In this document: in pieces, positions 9,522 to 18,628 of the stretch
How positions within the stretch are numbered: position 1 is the stretch's first letter
Layout: each line of letters opens with the position of its first letter
DNA from: Pseudomonas sp. G2-4
GTDB taxonomy: Bacteria > Pseudomonadota > Gammaproteobacteria > Pseudomonadales > Pseudomonadaceae
Assembly (NCBI RefSeq): GCF_030064125.1
Contig: NZ_CP125957.1
Coordinates: 3,224,001 to 3,288,000 of the forward strand
Length of the DNA stretch: 64,000 nucleotides
Direction of reading: 5' to 3'
The notes under the pieces: generated by a model
What the model saw: the letters and a program-made list of their open reading frames with translations, nothing else
The model's database searches: none
Told to the model about the DNA's origin: nothing
Made by a program: the position numbers and the translations under genes

Positions 9522-10670
9522 ATGACATTCGATTTCGACACGGTATTGGAGCGCCACGGTACCGGTAGCACCAAATGGAGCCGCTACCCGGCCGATGTGC
9601 TGCCGATGTGGGTGGCCGATATGGACTTCCCTGCCCCGCCCGTGGTCATCGACGCGCTGCAAAAGCGCCTCGAACATCCAATGCTGGGTTACAGCGTGGC
9701 TCAGGACGGTTTGCGCGCGGCCATCGTCGCCGATCTGTGGAGCAAGTACGCCTGGCGCGTCGAACCCCAGCAGATCGTGTTCCTGCCTGGGGTCGAACCG
9801 GGTTTCAACATGGCGCTCCGTGCCTTGGTGGAACCGCAGCAGAACGTCGTCGTGCAGGTGCCCAACTACCCGCCGCTGCGTAACGCACCGGGCCATTGGA
9901 ACTTGAATAAAGTGGAATTGCCGTTCAACCCGGCCAATGGTCAATTCCATACCCCGCTGGCCGCGTTGCGCGAGGCCTTGCAGGGCGGTGGTGCGCTATT
10001 GCTGAGCAATCCCCACAACCCGTTGGGCAAGGTGTTTGACCGGGAAGAACTCAAGGCCGTGGCGGACATCTGCCTGGAGCAGGATGCCTGGATCATCTCC
10101 GATGAGATTCATGCCGAGCTGTGCTTCGACGGGCGCGTGCACATCCCCACCGCCTCCCTCGGCGCGGAAATTGCCGCGCGCACCATCACCCTGATGTCCG
10201 CCAGCAAGGCCTACAACATCGCCGGGTTGAAAACCTCGTTTGCCATCATCCAGGACGCCAAGGTGCGCGAGCGGGTCAACAACGCCCGGGCCGGCATGGT
10301 CGACAGCGTCAACGCCCTGGGCCTTGAAGCGACCCGCGCGGCCTACAGCGAGGCCAGCCCGTGGCTGGAGGGTTTGAAGGCGTATCTGCAAACCAACCGC
10401 GATTTCCTGGTCGAAGCGGTGAACACTCGCCTGCCGGGCATCACCATGACCGTGCCCCAAGGCACTTACCTGGCCTGGCTGGATTGTTCCGCGCTGGGGC
10501 TGGACGATCCGCAGGGGTTCTTCCTGAAGGAAGCCAAGGTCGGCCTCAGTGCCGGGCTGGATTTTGGCGACGATTCAGGGCAGTTCGTGCGCCTGAACTT
10601 CGGCTGCCCACGGGCGCTGCTGGAGGAAGGGATTGCGCGGATGGAACGCAGCTTGAAGGCTCGACGCTGA
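9522..10670 (+). CDS. PatB/MalY-type PLP-dependent C-S lyase (cystathionine beta-lyase-like aminotransferase fold)
   Basis: 382 residues. Begins MTFDFDTVLERHGTGSTKW..YP and has DVLPMWVADMDF, the hallmark N-terminus of the MalY/PatB branch. The SNPHNPLGKV loop, ISDEIHAEL (PLP ring Asp) and the Schiff-base lysine in SASKAYNIAGLK (near 229) are all present. The family cleaves cystathionine or cysteine conjugates to pyruvate, ammonia and a thiol. It is monocistronic, with a REPIN directly downstream. Confidence 0.9.
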   Translation: MTFDFDTVLERHGTGSTKWSRYPADVLPMWVADMDFPAPPVVIDALQKRLEHPMLGYSVAQDGLRAAIVADLWSKYAWRVEPQQIVFLPGVEPGFNMALRALVEPQQNVVVQVPNYPPLRNAPGHWNLNKVELPFNPANGQFHTPLAALREALQGGGALLLSNPHNPLGKVFDREELKAVADICLEQDAWIISDEIHAELCFDGRVHIPTASLGAEIAARTITLMSASKAYNIAGLKTSFAIIQDAKVRERVNNARAGMVDSVNALGLEATRAAYSEASPWLEGLKAYLQTNRDFLVEAVNTRLPGITMTVPQGTYLAWLDCSALGLDDPQGFFLKEAKVGLSAGLDFGDDSGQFVRLNFGCPRALLEEGIARMERSLKARR

Positions 10671-10693
10671 TCCCACTAACGAAGAAATCCCCC

Positions 10694-10815
10694 TGTGGCG
10701 AGGGAGCTTGCTCCCGCTGGGCTGCGCAGCAGCCCCCTTGGATCTGTCTGAAAAACCGAGTCGATGGATTTTGGGGCCGCTTCGCGACCCAGCGGGAGCA
10801 AGCTCCCTCGCCACA
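10694..10815. repeat. REP doublet (REPIN) copy 1
   Basis: Two inverted REP sequences: TGTGGCGAGGGAGCTTGCTC at the left end and its complement (GAGCAAGCTCCCTCGCCACA) at 10796-10815. A ~70-base spacer holds a second stem (GGGCTGCGCAGCAGCCC). It lies between convergent genes patB-like and the VOC gene. Almost identical, spacer included, to the copy at 12255-12375. Confidence 0.93.
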
Positions 10816-10827
10816 ATGAAGCGGTGT

Positions 10828-11232
10828 CTAGTCATGCATATCCGGCGCATACACAAAACACAGCTTGTTCCCCTCCGGATCCCGGCAATAGGCGCCGAAA
10901 TACCCTTCCGAGTACTGAGGCCTGAGTCCCGGCGCACCTTCATCGAAGCCGCCCAGGGCGATGGCCTGCTCCCAGGCCGCACGCACGGACTGCGGTGAGT
11001 CGGCGGCGAAGCTTACTTGCATGCCGTTGCCCCAGGTTGCAGGCAAACCATTGAAAGGCAGTTGTACGAAAACCTGCGGCCAGTGCTTGCCGGGCTGATG
11101 CCAGCCCTCCCCCGGTGGGCCCGAGTCGTTTTCGCTCGGCATGCGCACCAATCCCAGGCAGCCTAGGACTGCATCATAGAAAGCGACCATTTTCGGCAAG
11201 TCGCGCGCGCCGATCTGTATGTGGCTGAACAT
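10828..11232 (-). CDS. VOC (glyoxalase/bleomycin-resistance fold) family protein
   Basis: 134 residues. Begins MFSHIQIGARDLPKMVAFYDAVL, the first beta-alpha-beta unit of the vicinal-oxygen-chelate fold. The second half ends GYFGAYCRDPEGNKLCFVY, the typical metal-ligand strand (E/D-PEGN). The start is the ATG preceded by AAGGAG at 6 bases; an in-frame TTG six codons upstream is less likely. Substrate unknown. Members include dioxygenases, lyases and antibiotic-binding proteins. Confidence 0.88.
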   Translation of the reverse strand: MFSHIQIGARDLPKMVAFYDAVLGCLGLVRMPSENDSGPPGEGWHQPGKHWPQVFVQLPFNGLPATWGNGMQVSFAADSPQSVRAAWEQAIALGGFDEGAPGLRPQYSEGYFGAYCRDPEGNKLCFVYAPDMHD

Positions 11233-11391
11233 ACTCTGCTCCTTATTCAAACGGCTCCAACATTAGTCGATGCTGGCTGTTTATCGACGAAACCCGGCGC
11301 ATGACGCTCATCGACCGACAGGATAATCCGACCGAACTCTCCCAGAAAACCCGAAGTCCACCCTCCATCGCAACCAGCATGGAGAACGACA

Positions 11392-12249
11392 ATGGTCGAC
11401 TACCCTTTCCCACCTTTTCCGAAACAAAGCCAGGCCGTCCCCGGTTCCCAACGGAAAATGGATCCCTACCCGGATTGCGGCGAGCAGAGCTACACCGGTT
11501 CAGGACGACTGGCGAACAAGATCGCCCTGATTACCGGCGCCGACAGCGGCATCGGTCGCGCCGTCGCCATTGCGTTTGCCCGTGAAGGCGCTGACGTAGC
11601 GATTGCCTATCTGGACGAACACGAAGACGCCAAGGAAACCGCCCGCTGGGTCGAACAGGCCGGCCGCCAGTGCCTGCTGCTGCCCGGCGACTTGGCGGAC
11701 AAAGACCAATGCCGCAAAACCGTCGACGAAACCGTTGCGCGTTTCGGGCACATCGACGTCCTGGTCAACAACGCCGCGTTCCAGATGACCCACGAAAACC
11801 TGGAAGAGATTCCCGACGAAGAATGGGTGCGCACTTTCGATATCAACATCACGGCGATGTTCAGGATCTGCCAGGCCGCTGTGCCGCACATGAAGCCTGG
11901 TGGATCGATCATCAACACCAGCTCGGTCAACTCCGACATGCCCAAGCCGACGCTCCTGGCCTACGCCACCACCAAGGGCGCCATCGCCAACTTCACCGGA
12001 GGCCTGGCGCAGATGCTTGGCCCCAAGGGCATCCGGGTCAACAGCGTGGCCCCGGGACCGATCTGGACACCGCTGATCGTGGCGACCATGCCTGAGGAAG
12101 AAGTGCAGAATTTCGGCTCGCAGACGCCCTTGGGCCGTCCCGGTCAACCGGTGGAAGTGGCGCCGATCTATGTGCTGCTGGCTTCGGATGAGTCGAGCTA
12201 CATTTCTGGCTCGCGGTATGGAATCACGGGGGGTAAGCCGATGCTTTGA
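11392..12249 (+). CDS. SDR family oxidoreductase (YghA/glucose-dehydrogenase type)
   Basis: 285 residues. The ~40-residue N-terminal extension rich in Pro (YPFPPFPKQSQAVPGSQRKMDPYPDCG) is typical of the YghA/general-stress SDR subgroup. Then TGADSGIGRAVA (NAD(P) site), NNAA, the catalytic Ser in NTSSVNS, and YATTK with the Tyr-Lys pair, and PGPIWTPL. It probably oxidises or reduces an aldehyde or sugar-like carbonyl in the cytoplasm. GGAG lies 7 bases from the ATG. Confidence 0.92.
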   Translation: MVDYPFPPFPKQSQAVPGSQRKMDPYPDCGEQSYTGSGRLANKIALITGADSGIGRAVAIAFAREGADVAIAYLDEHEDAKETARWVEQAGRQCLLLPGDLADKDQCRKTVDETVARFGHIDVLVNNAAFQMTHENLEEIPDEEWVRTFDINITAMFRICQAAVPHMKPGGSIINTSSVNSDMPKPTLLAYATTKGAIANFTGGLAQMLGPKGIRVNSVAPGPIWTPLIVATMPEEEVQNFGSQTPLGRPGQPVEVAPIYVLLASDESSYISGSRYGITGGKPML

Positions 12250-12254
12250 TGGCC

Positions 12255-12375
12255 CGTGGCGAGGGAGCTTGCTCCCGCTGGGCTGCGCAGCAGCCCCTTG
12301 GATCTGTCTGAAAAACTGAGTCAATGGATTTTGGGGCCGCTTCGCGACCCAGCGGGAGCAAGCTCCCTCGCCACA
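12255..12375. repeat. REP doublet (REPIN) copy 2
   Basis: Same architecture as 10694-10815: two inverted REPs plus an internal TGCGCAGCAGCC stem. The spacer differs by only a couple of substitutions and one indel. It lies between the convergent SDR and DUF421 genes. Confidence 0.93.
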
Positions 12376-12391
12376 AAAAAGCAACGGCTGT

Positions 12392-12841
12392 TCAGGTCTT
12401 GTCGTTGGCAATCACCGAAATCTTCCCGTTACGCTCAATGATCGCAAACTTGATTTGCTCCAGGGCCTCGATGCCTTGGCTCGAGCGCGCCGCTTCCATG
12501 ATGTCGGCTTCCACCAGCCGGGCGTGGCGCAGGCGAGCCTCAAGGATCCGGCCGTTTTCGACAACAACCGTCGGTCCACCGTCAATCAACCGCGAAACCC
12601 AACTGGAACGTTGTTTGAGCAACGAAAAACCGACATCGATGGCAATCAGCGTGACGATCACCATCAGCGCGTTGGTCATGGAGAAATCATCCCCTAGCAG
12701 CGCCTGCTGGGTGGCCTCGCCGATGATCATCAGTAGCACGAAGTCGAAGGTGGTGAGTTCCGCCAGGGACCGACGTCCGGCGATCTTGAACAACACCATC
12801 AGCGCCATATACATCGCGGCAGCCCGCAACACCGAGTCCAT
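12392..12841 (-). CDS. DUF421 (YetF-like) membrane protein
   Basis: 149 residues. Two or three N-terminal membrane helices with KIAGRRSLAELTTFDFVLLMIIGE, the DUF421 signature, then a cytoplasmic beta-rich part (PTVVVENGRIL..., AIIERNGKISVI). AGGTGA lies upstream of the ATG. Ten bases downstream of an unnamed membrane protein and the CinA-like gene, all on the same strand, so likely one transcript. DUF421 proteins are linked to envelope or spore physiology, but the biochemical role is not known. Confidence 0.88.
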   Translation of the reverse strand: MDSVLRAAAMYMALMVLFKIAGRRSLAELTTFDFVLLMIIGEATQQALLGDDFSMTNALMVIVTLIAIDVGFSLLKQRSSWVSRLIDGGPTVVVENGRILEARLRHARLVEADIMEAARSSQGIEALEQIKFAIIERNGKISVIANDKT

Positions 12842-12851
12842 ACGTCATCAC

Positions 12852-13370
12852 CTATGGAAAAATGAATTGATCGAAACTGACCGCGGCGCCATTGGGCATG
12901 GTGATGCGGCTGCTGTAGAGCCCCAGGCCCTCGGCCAGCAGCGACAGATGCAGGCTGGCGTGCCCTTGGGCATCGGCCTGGACCCAAATCCGCATGCCTT
13001 GTCCTGCGCTCGCCGAACGCACCGGCTGGGGCTGCAACGTCTGTACGTCGAAACCTTCCAGCCACTCGCCGGCCAACTCCACTTCCAGTACCGCGTTGGG
13101 CTGGCCTTTGAGGCGAATAATCAAGGGATTGGTGGACCCGTTGCGGTGGAACATCTCGTACTCGATGCCAAGGCTGCTATCGCTGCTTTGTAGATCACGC
13201 GAGCTCAGGGGACCACGCGAGAACAACCCAAGCAGGGTCAGGAACACCAACAGCACCAGGACGTACCAGCCCACCCGTTCGAAACGCCAGACCTTGAGCT
13301 GATACGCCATGTCTTCGCGTACCGGAAACATGCGGCTGCGAAAATCCTCGGGATCGGATTGACGGGACAT
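12852..13370 (-). CDS. Unrecognised single-pass membrane protein
   Basis: 172 residues from the ATG preceded by GAGGAGGT. Residues 1-30 are charged and cytoplasmic, one membrane helix follows (VGWYVLVLLVFLTLLGLF, about 32-50), and the remaining ~120 residues are probably a periplasmic beta-sandwich. I do not recognise the family. The gene starts 12 bases after the stop of the CinA-like gene and is followed by DUF421 at 10 bases, so the three are probably an operon and the two membrane proteins may work together. Confidence 0.75.
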   Translation of the reverse strand: MSRQSDPEDFRSRMFPVREDMAYQLKVWRFERVGWYVLVLLVFLTLLGLFSRGPLSSRDLQSSDSSLGIEYEMFHRNGSTNPLIIRLKGQPNAVLEVELAGEWLEGFDVQTLQPQPVRSASAGQGMRIWVQADAQGHASLHLSLLAEGLGLYSSRITMPNGAAVSFDQFIFP

Positions 13371-13381
13371 CTGCACCTCCT

Positions 13382-13882
13382 CTACCTGCATTCACCGCTG
13401 AGGGCCCGTTGATGAAAGTGCTGCAGTTGAACAAGGGCGTGTTCGGCGGCCCACAATTGCACTTGGCTGCGACTGCCGAAAAAGCGTTCCTGGCGGCTGA
13501 ACAGCGCCCGGCGGCCGTTGACATCGAACGCCCAGGCAAAGCACACCGTACCGGCGGGAATACCGTCCATGTCGTCGGGGCCGAGAATGCCCGTGGTGGC
13601 AACGGCGACGTTGGCATTGGCGTCGTGCAGCGCGCCGAGGGCCATCTCCTCGGCCACTTCACGGCTGGTGAGGTTGTACGTCTCGATGGTTCGTGGATTG
13701 ACCCCCAGCAGCCGCTGCTTTGCCTCCGGGGAATACACCACGTAGCCGCTTTCGATCAGCGAACCACTGCCCGGCACCTCGGCCAGCAACGTGACGATCT
13801 GGCCGGCCGTGCAGGATTCGGCCGTGGTCAGGCGCAGTTCATGGTCACGCAGGTAGTCGCAAATGGAGTGGGCAACGCTCAT
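13382..13882 (-). CDS. CinA C-terminal-domain amidase (PncC-like)
   Basis: 166 residues from the ATG at 13882 with AAAGGACG upstream; the frame is open further but lacks a ribosome site. Contains LTTAESCTAGQI, the nicotinamide-mononucleotide amidohydrolase motif, then SGSLIESGYVVYSPEAK and VAVATTGILGPD, all typical of PncC/YgaD-type stand-alone CinA domains. They deamidate NMN to NaMN in NAD recycling. First gene of the apparent three-gene run with the membrane protein and DUF421. Confidence 0.88.
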   Translation of the reverse strand: MSVAHSICDYLRDHELRLTTAESCTAGQIVTLLAEVPGSGSLIESGYVVYSPEAKQRLLGVNPRTIETYNLTSREVAEEMALGALHDANANVAVATTGILGPDDMDGIPAGTVCFAWAFDVNGRRALFSRQERFFGSRSQVQLWAAEHALVQLQHFHQRALSGECR

Positions 13883-14049
13883 GGAAAAACGTCCTTTCAG
13901 GGTGCTGATGGGTTGACCCTTGCCGTTAGGATTCATTCCCTTTATCGCGCCGCTGCCCACACGCACCAAATAAATGAAACCCCTGTTCGTTCCTGTACCT
14001 CAAATTCATAAGGGCCTCACGCAGAGGCTGTCTTGATCAGGAGGTCGTC

Positions 14050-14661
14050 ATGTCTGCGCCTTTCGTCAAACTGTTCACCCATCCCGAGTTCGCCTGGGCC
14101 GACATTCGTGAACAAGAACAGGCTCACCCGCGTCATTACTTGGCACATTTGCTGTTGTTGGCATTGGTCCCTGCTGTGTGCCTGTTCATAGGCACCACCT
14201 GGACCGGCTGGAGCCTGGCCGAAAACGAAACGGTACGGCTCAGTAGCGCCAGTGCACTTCAATTGTGTGTGTTGCTGTACCTGACCATTGTGGCCGGCGT
14301 GGTGCTCATGGGCACGTTCATTCGCTGGATGTCCCGCACCTTCGATGCTCGTCCAACGGTCAACCAGTGCATCGGTTTCGCGGCCTATGCCGCCACGCCG
14401 TACTTCCTGGCCGGGATTGCCGGGCTTTACCCCAGTCGTTGGCTGGCGGTGGCGGTGTTGGCGGCAGCCTCGGCCTATTCGACGTTCTTGCTGTTCGTCG
14501 GACTGCCGAAGTTCATGGGCCTCAAGAAAGAGCAAGGCCTGCTGTACTCGGCCAGCGTGTGGGGCGTAGGTCTGTTGGTGCTGGTGACCATCCTGGTGGA
14601 GATGATCCTGCTCTGGTTTAACGTCTTGCAGCCGGAATATCTGCGGTTTCCAGCGGGCTGA
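14050..14661 (+). CDS. Yip1 family membrane protein
   Basis: 203 residues with five predicted membrane helices. Shows the Yip1/DUF1282 pattern: a short N-terminal 'LFTHPEFAWADIREQE', first helix about 33-53, and 'FAAYAATPYFLAGIAGLYP' with the conserved Pro. AGGAGG sits 5 bases before the ATG. Inner-membrane protein of unknown function. Confidence 0.85.
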   Translation: MSAPFVKLFTHPEFAWADIREQEQAHPRHYLAHLLLLALVPAVCLFIGTTWTGWSLAENETVRLSSASALQLCVLLYLTIVAGVVLMGTFIRWMSRTFDARPTVNQCIGFAAYAATPYFLAGIAGLYPSRWLAVAVLAAASAYSTFLLFVGLPKFMGLKKEQGLLYSASVWGVGLLVLVTILVEMILLWFNVLQPEYLRFPAG

Positions 14662-14696
14662 ACATTCATCGCGGTTTCCAGCATTACAGAAGCTTT

Positions 14697-14821
14697 TGTG
14701 GCGAGGGAGCTTGCTCCCGCTCGGCTGCGGAGCAGTCGTAAAATCATAGACTGCGCCGCTTGAAATGGGCTGCAAAACGGGGCTGCTGCGCAACCCAGCG
14801 GGAGCAAGCTCCCTCGCCACA
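14697..14821. repeat. REP doublet (REPIN) copy 3
   Basis: Inverted TGTGGCGAGGGAGCTTGCTC / GAGCAAGCTCCCTCGCCACA ends with a spacer unlike copies 1 and 2. Sits between convergent Yip1 and ligD genes and could end both transcripts. Confidence 0.92.
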
Positions 14822-14825
14822 GGGG

Positions 14826-17468
14826 TTACTTGGCAGCTTTCTTCATGCCAATCCGCCGACGCATCTCAGCGGTGATGCTCTGGCGGGTTTTCTTCAGGTC
14901 GGCCCAAGGCTCGTGCCCCACCTCTGCCAAGCGTTCATGGACGTTGTGCACGTTCCACAGGTTTGCGCCCTTGAGCTCGGCCACTTCCTCACGAAAAATC
15001 GGCACCGACACTGGCAGCCCTTCCCGGGTGCGCGCGGCGTAGGCGCAAATGGTGGTAGCGCCCAGGCCATTACGCAGGTAGTCGATGAAGATCCGCCCTA
15101 CCCGGTTTTTTGGCCCGGACACCGCCGAAAAACGATCCGGCAACAGCTTGGCCATGTGACTGACAATGGCGTGGCTGAACCCCTTGACCTCGTCCCAGCC
15201 CAGTTTGCGCGTCAGCGGCACAACCACGTGAATGCCCTTGCCGCCGCTGGTCTTCAGGAATGCCTTGAGGCCCAGCTCGTCGAGCACCGATAAAGTGAGC
15301 TGTGTCGCCTCCACCATGCTTTTCCAGGGCAGCGCCGGGTCCGGGTCGAGATCGAGGACAAAGCGGTCAGGCTTGTCCAAATCCACGGAGGTCGCATTCC
15401 AGGTGTGCAACTCCACCGTGCTCATCTGCACCGCGCCGATCAGCGCCTCGGCGTTGTTGATGATCATCACCGGTTGCCCCGTCAGGGCCTTGTCCAGGCT
15501 GGTGATACCGGGGATCGCCAAACGCTCGGCGTTTTTCTGGAAAAACAGTTCACCGGCGATGCCGTCCGGCGCCCTGACCAAAGCCACCGGACGATCCGCC
15601 AGCTCCGGCAGGATGAATTCAGCGACGCTGGCGTAATACTCCGCCAGTTGCAGCTTGGTGGTGCCGCTGGTGGCGTCGATGACCCGTTCCGGATGAGTGA
15701 TGCGAACCTTGCCGTCCATGGCCGGTGCCGGACTGGTCTTTTGTTTGGCTTTCGCCTTGGGTTTGGCCGGGGGCGCTTCGGCTTCTTCCTTGGCGGTTTG
15801 TTTTTTCTTTTCTGCGGTCTTTTTCACGGGTTTCGCCAGCTCCTGGGTGATCGCCTTGGCCGGTTTATCGCTGCGCAGGCCATGAAACACCGCATGGCGC
15901 ACCGAGCCCTCCTTGGTCATCTCGGCAAATGCCACTTCGGCCAGCAGGTTCGGCTCGAGCCAGTGCACGCCCTTGGCTTCGTAGCCTGTAGGCGGATTGA
16001 CCACGGCGGGCTTTTTCGTCTTCAGGGGCAACAGCTGCTGGTGGATGCTCTTGAGGGTGGTTTCGTTGAACCCGGTGCCGACCTTGCCGGCGTAGCGCAA
16101 TTCACCACTGTCGGCATCATGCAGGCCCAGCAGCAAGGCGCCGAAAGCGCTGCGCGCGCCCTTGGGGTCGCTGAACCCGACCACCACGAACTCCTGGCGA
16201 TTCTTGCATTTGAGCTTGATCCAGTCGTTGCTGCGGCGGGATACGTAGGCGCTGCCCAGCCGTTTGCCGATCAGTCCCTCCATCTGCATCTGGCAGGCGC
16301 TGTTGAGCAGTGCTTCAGGGGTTTCTTCAAAGGCATCGGAAAACCGCAGCAGCGGGTTTTCGTTTGCCTCCAACACGGCCGCCAGGGCAGTTCGCCGCTG
16401 CTCCACGGCTACTTTGCGCAGATCCATGCCATTGAGGTAAGGCAGGTCAAACAGGTAATAGGCGATTTTGCCACTGCTGCCGGCCTCAAAGGCATTCTGC
16501 AGGGCCTGGAAGTCCGGCACGCCCTGGGCGTTGGCAACGACCATCTCACCGTCGAGCCAGGCGGACTCCAAGCCCAGCGCGGCCAGGGCTTCAGCCTGCT
16601 TCCGCAGCTTATGGGTCCAGTCATGGCCGTTACGGGTGAACAGCCTGACCTCGCGATTTTCGATACGGACCATGACCCGGTAACCGTCGAATTTAATCTC
16701 GTAGAGCCATTCGCCGTCGGGGGCGCTGTCTACCAATGTCGCCAGTTCCGGTTTGAGCGTCTCGGGAATCGGTCCGGCCACCGCGCCGCTGAGGCGGGTC
16801 TTCGAGGTCTTTTTCGTCGACTTCGGCTTGGCGGCTTTTTCCGGCGATTTCACCGGTTTGGCTGCGGCTTTGGCTGTGGCGGCCTTGCCCCGACGCTTGG
16901 GCACGATGGTGCGGTCGCTGAGCACGCTGTCCGGTGCTTCCAGCACCACGTCATAGTCGCTTTCGGGACGGGCGGCTTCGTCCTGATGCTTGATCAGGAA
17001 CCACTGCTCCTGCTTGCCAGGCATGTGGGTGCGCACCAGGTTCCACAGGCCGCTGAGCTTTTCGCCTTGCAGCTCGAACTTGAGCCGGCCTTTTTCATAG
17101 GCCTCGTGCGGATCGCCTTGGGGAATCCACGCGCCCCGGTCCCAGACGATGACATCGCCGGCACCGTAGTGGCCTTCGGGGATGCTGCCCTCAAACGTCG
17201 CGTAATCCAGTGGATGATCTTCGACATGCACCGCCAGGCGCTTGACCTTGGGGTCCAGTGACGGTCCCTTGGGCACTGCCCAGCTCTTGAGCGCACCGTC
17301 CAGCTCCAGGCGGAAGTCGTAATGCAGTCGTGAGGCATCGTGCTTCTGGATGCAGAACTGCAAGGCGTGGGCGCTTCTCGCCGATCTGCGGGAGCGCTTC
17401 GCCGCCGGCTCCGAGGTGGCGGTGAAATCGCGCATGCGGTTGTAATCATCCAGGGTCTTGCTACTCAT
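14826..17468 (-). CDS. ligD: Multidomain ATP-dependent DNA ligase D (NHEJ)
   Basis: 880 residues in the Pseudomonas order. N-terminal 3'-phosphoesterase (KHDASRLHYDFRLEL near 39-53), then an Ala/Lys/Pro-rich linker. The ATP-dependent ligase follows, with nucleophile Lys in YEIKFDGYR near 261, EGLIGKR and WIKLKC. A second Lys/Ala-rich linker precedes the C-terminal primase/polymerase domain (LDLDPDP catalytic Asp pair; TSGGKGIHV). It repairs double-strand breaks with Ku. No ku gene is in the window. The start overlaps the ybdK-type stop (ATGA at 17465-17468), so it is the last gene of a four-gene operon. Confidence 0.96.
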   Translation of the reverse strand: MSSKTLDDYNRMRDFTATSEPAAKRSRRSARSAHALQFCIQKHDASRLHYDFRLELDGALKSWAVPKGPSLDPKVKRLAVHVEDHPLDYATFEGSIPEGHYGAGDVIVWDRGAWIPQGDPHEAYEKGRLKFELQGEKLSGLWNLVRTHMPGKQEQWFLIKHQDEAARPESDYDVVLEAPDSVLSDRTIVPKRRGKAATAKAAAKPVKSPEKAAKPKSTKKTSKTRLSGAVAGPIPETLKPELATLVDSAPDGEWLYEIKFDGYRVMVRIENREVRLFTRNGHDWTHKLRKQAEALAALGLESAWLDGEMVVANAQGVPDFQALQNAFEAGSSGKIAYYLFDLPYLNGMDLRKVAVEQRRTALAAVLEANENPLLRFSDAFEETPEALLNSACQMQMEGLIGKRLGSAYVSRRSNDWIKLKCKNRQEFVVVGFSDPKGARSAFGALLLGLHDADSGELRYAGKVGTGFNETTLKSIHQQLLPLKTKKPAVVNPPTGYEAKGVHWLEPNLLAEVAFAEMTKEGSVRHAVFHGLRSDKPAKAITQELAKPVKKTAEKKKQTAKEEAEAPPAKPKAKAKQKTSPAPAMDGKVRITHPERVIDATSGTTKLQLAEYYASVAEFILPELADRPVALVRAPDGIAGELFFQKNAERLAIPGITSLDKALTGQPVMIINNAEALIGAVQMSTVELHTWNATSVDLDKPDRFVLDLDPDPALPWKSMVEATQLTLSVLDELGLKAFLKTSGGKGIHVVVPLTRKLGWDEVKGFSHAIVSHMAKLLPDRFSAVSGPKNRVGRIFIDYLRNGLGATTICAYAARTREGLPVSVPIFREEVAELKGANLWNVHNVHERLAEVGHEPWADLKKTRQSITAEMRRRIGMKKAAK

Positions 17469-18628
17469 GGCCCACCTGCAACCTGCGGCAATGCCGGATC
17501 AGCCACCGGCATCCCGGCGGTTTCCGCCAGCAACTGATCGACGACCCGGCTCAATGCCTGTTCGGTGGAGTCTCCCAGCAGCAACCCTTGTTCGTAGACA
17601 ACGATTTGCCGGTCGGCGCTGGTCCCCTCCTGCACCATGCGGCGTGCCTGCTTGAAGACGTCTTGAACCCCCAAGGCGGCAGCCGTGTCGCCAAAGGTTT
17701 CTTCTGCAACCGTCAGCCACTCACCGATAAGCATGGGCTGCTCCTGCCCCTCAGCGATGAACTCCGCCAGAATCCCGTGGCGTTTGGCCCGCCAGCGGTT
17801 TTCCTTGAGCATCCAGTGGGACATGAGGCTGAAGTTGCCACCCGGCCGGGGTTGAGCAACGGCATGGGCGACCATCAGGCGAAACAGCGAGACGAGGCAC
17901 AGGACGTCTTCGATCCGAGGGCAGGCATCGCAAATGCGTAATTCCAGCGTGGGGTAACGCGACGATGGTCGTATGACCCACCAGCAATCGCTGGGTTGGC
18001 GAATGGAACCGGTGCGCATGAGCATGTCGACATAACCGGCGAAACCCGACTCGTCCTCGAAGAACTCCGGGGCGCCCATGCGCGGCCATTCATCGCAAGC
18101 GACTTGGCGATAGCTGCTGAACCCACTGTAGGCACCGTTCCAGAACGGTGATGAAGCGCTCAGCGCGAGGAACATCGGGAGCCAAGGCAAGACCTCGTTC
18201 ATGACCCGTACCCGATCCTGGGTCGCGGGCACCTCCACATGCACATGCAGGCCCGACAGCACGCTGCGTCGCGCCACGCGCTGGTAATCGTCGAACAGTT
18301 GCTGGAAATGCAGCTCATCGGTGGGTTGCAGCACCTGCGTGGCCATCGGGTGGGAACCCGCACTGAGCAGCCCCAGGCCATAGGAGGCCAGGCGCTGGTT
18401 CAGGCCCGTACGCACCTGGGTCAAGTAATCGGCGGCCTCGGGCAGGCTGCGGAAGATGGGCGATGCCATCTCGACCTGGCTCTGGAACATTTCATGGGCG
18501 AAATGCTTGCCCAGCACGCTCCGGCACGCTGCGACAGCATCCGCAGGGGGTTGGCCGGGCATGCAGCGGGTTTGCAGGTCGGTGATGAAATACTCCTCTT
18601 CAATGCCGAACTTCATGCGCCTGTTCAT
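17465..18628 (-). CDS. Carboxylate-amine ligase, GCS2/YbdK family
   Basis: 387 residues. FGIEEEYF near residue 7 is the ATP/Mg glutamate motif of the glutamate-cysteine-ligase type 2 family. SGLHVHVEVP, SSRYPTLELRICDACP and RPGGNFSLMSHWMLKENRWRA agree. The family links a carboxylate (often gamma-Glu) to an amine at the cost of ATP; the true substrate of YbdK-like members is mostly unknown. GGAGG precedes the ATG. It overlaps the methyltransferase gene by 29 bases and ligD by 4, so translation of the three is coupled. Confidence 0.9.
   Translation of the reverse strand: MNRRMKFGIEEEYFITDLQTRCMPGQPPADAVAACRSVLGKHFAHEMFQSQVEMASPIFRSLPEAADYLTQVRTGLNQRLASYGLGLLSAGSHPMATQVLQPTDELHFQQLFDDYQRVARRSVLSGLHVHVEVPATQDRVRVMNEVLPWLPMFLALSASSPFWNGAYSGFSSYRQVACDEWPRMGAPEFFEDESGFAGYVDMLMRTGSIRQPSDCWWVIRPSSRYPTLELRICDACPRIEDVLCLVSLFRLMVAHAVAQPRPGGNFSLMSHWMLKENRWRAKRHGILAEFIAEGQEQPMLIGEWLTVAEETFGDTAAALGVQDVFKQARRMVQEGTSADRQIVVYEQGLLLGDSTEQALSRVVDQLLAETAGMPVADPALPQVAGGP

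Noticed and set aside
15405..17261. 618-codon plus-strand frame opposite ligD
   Set aside because: Antisense of the Lys/Ala-rich linkers and domains of LigD; no motifs of its own.
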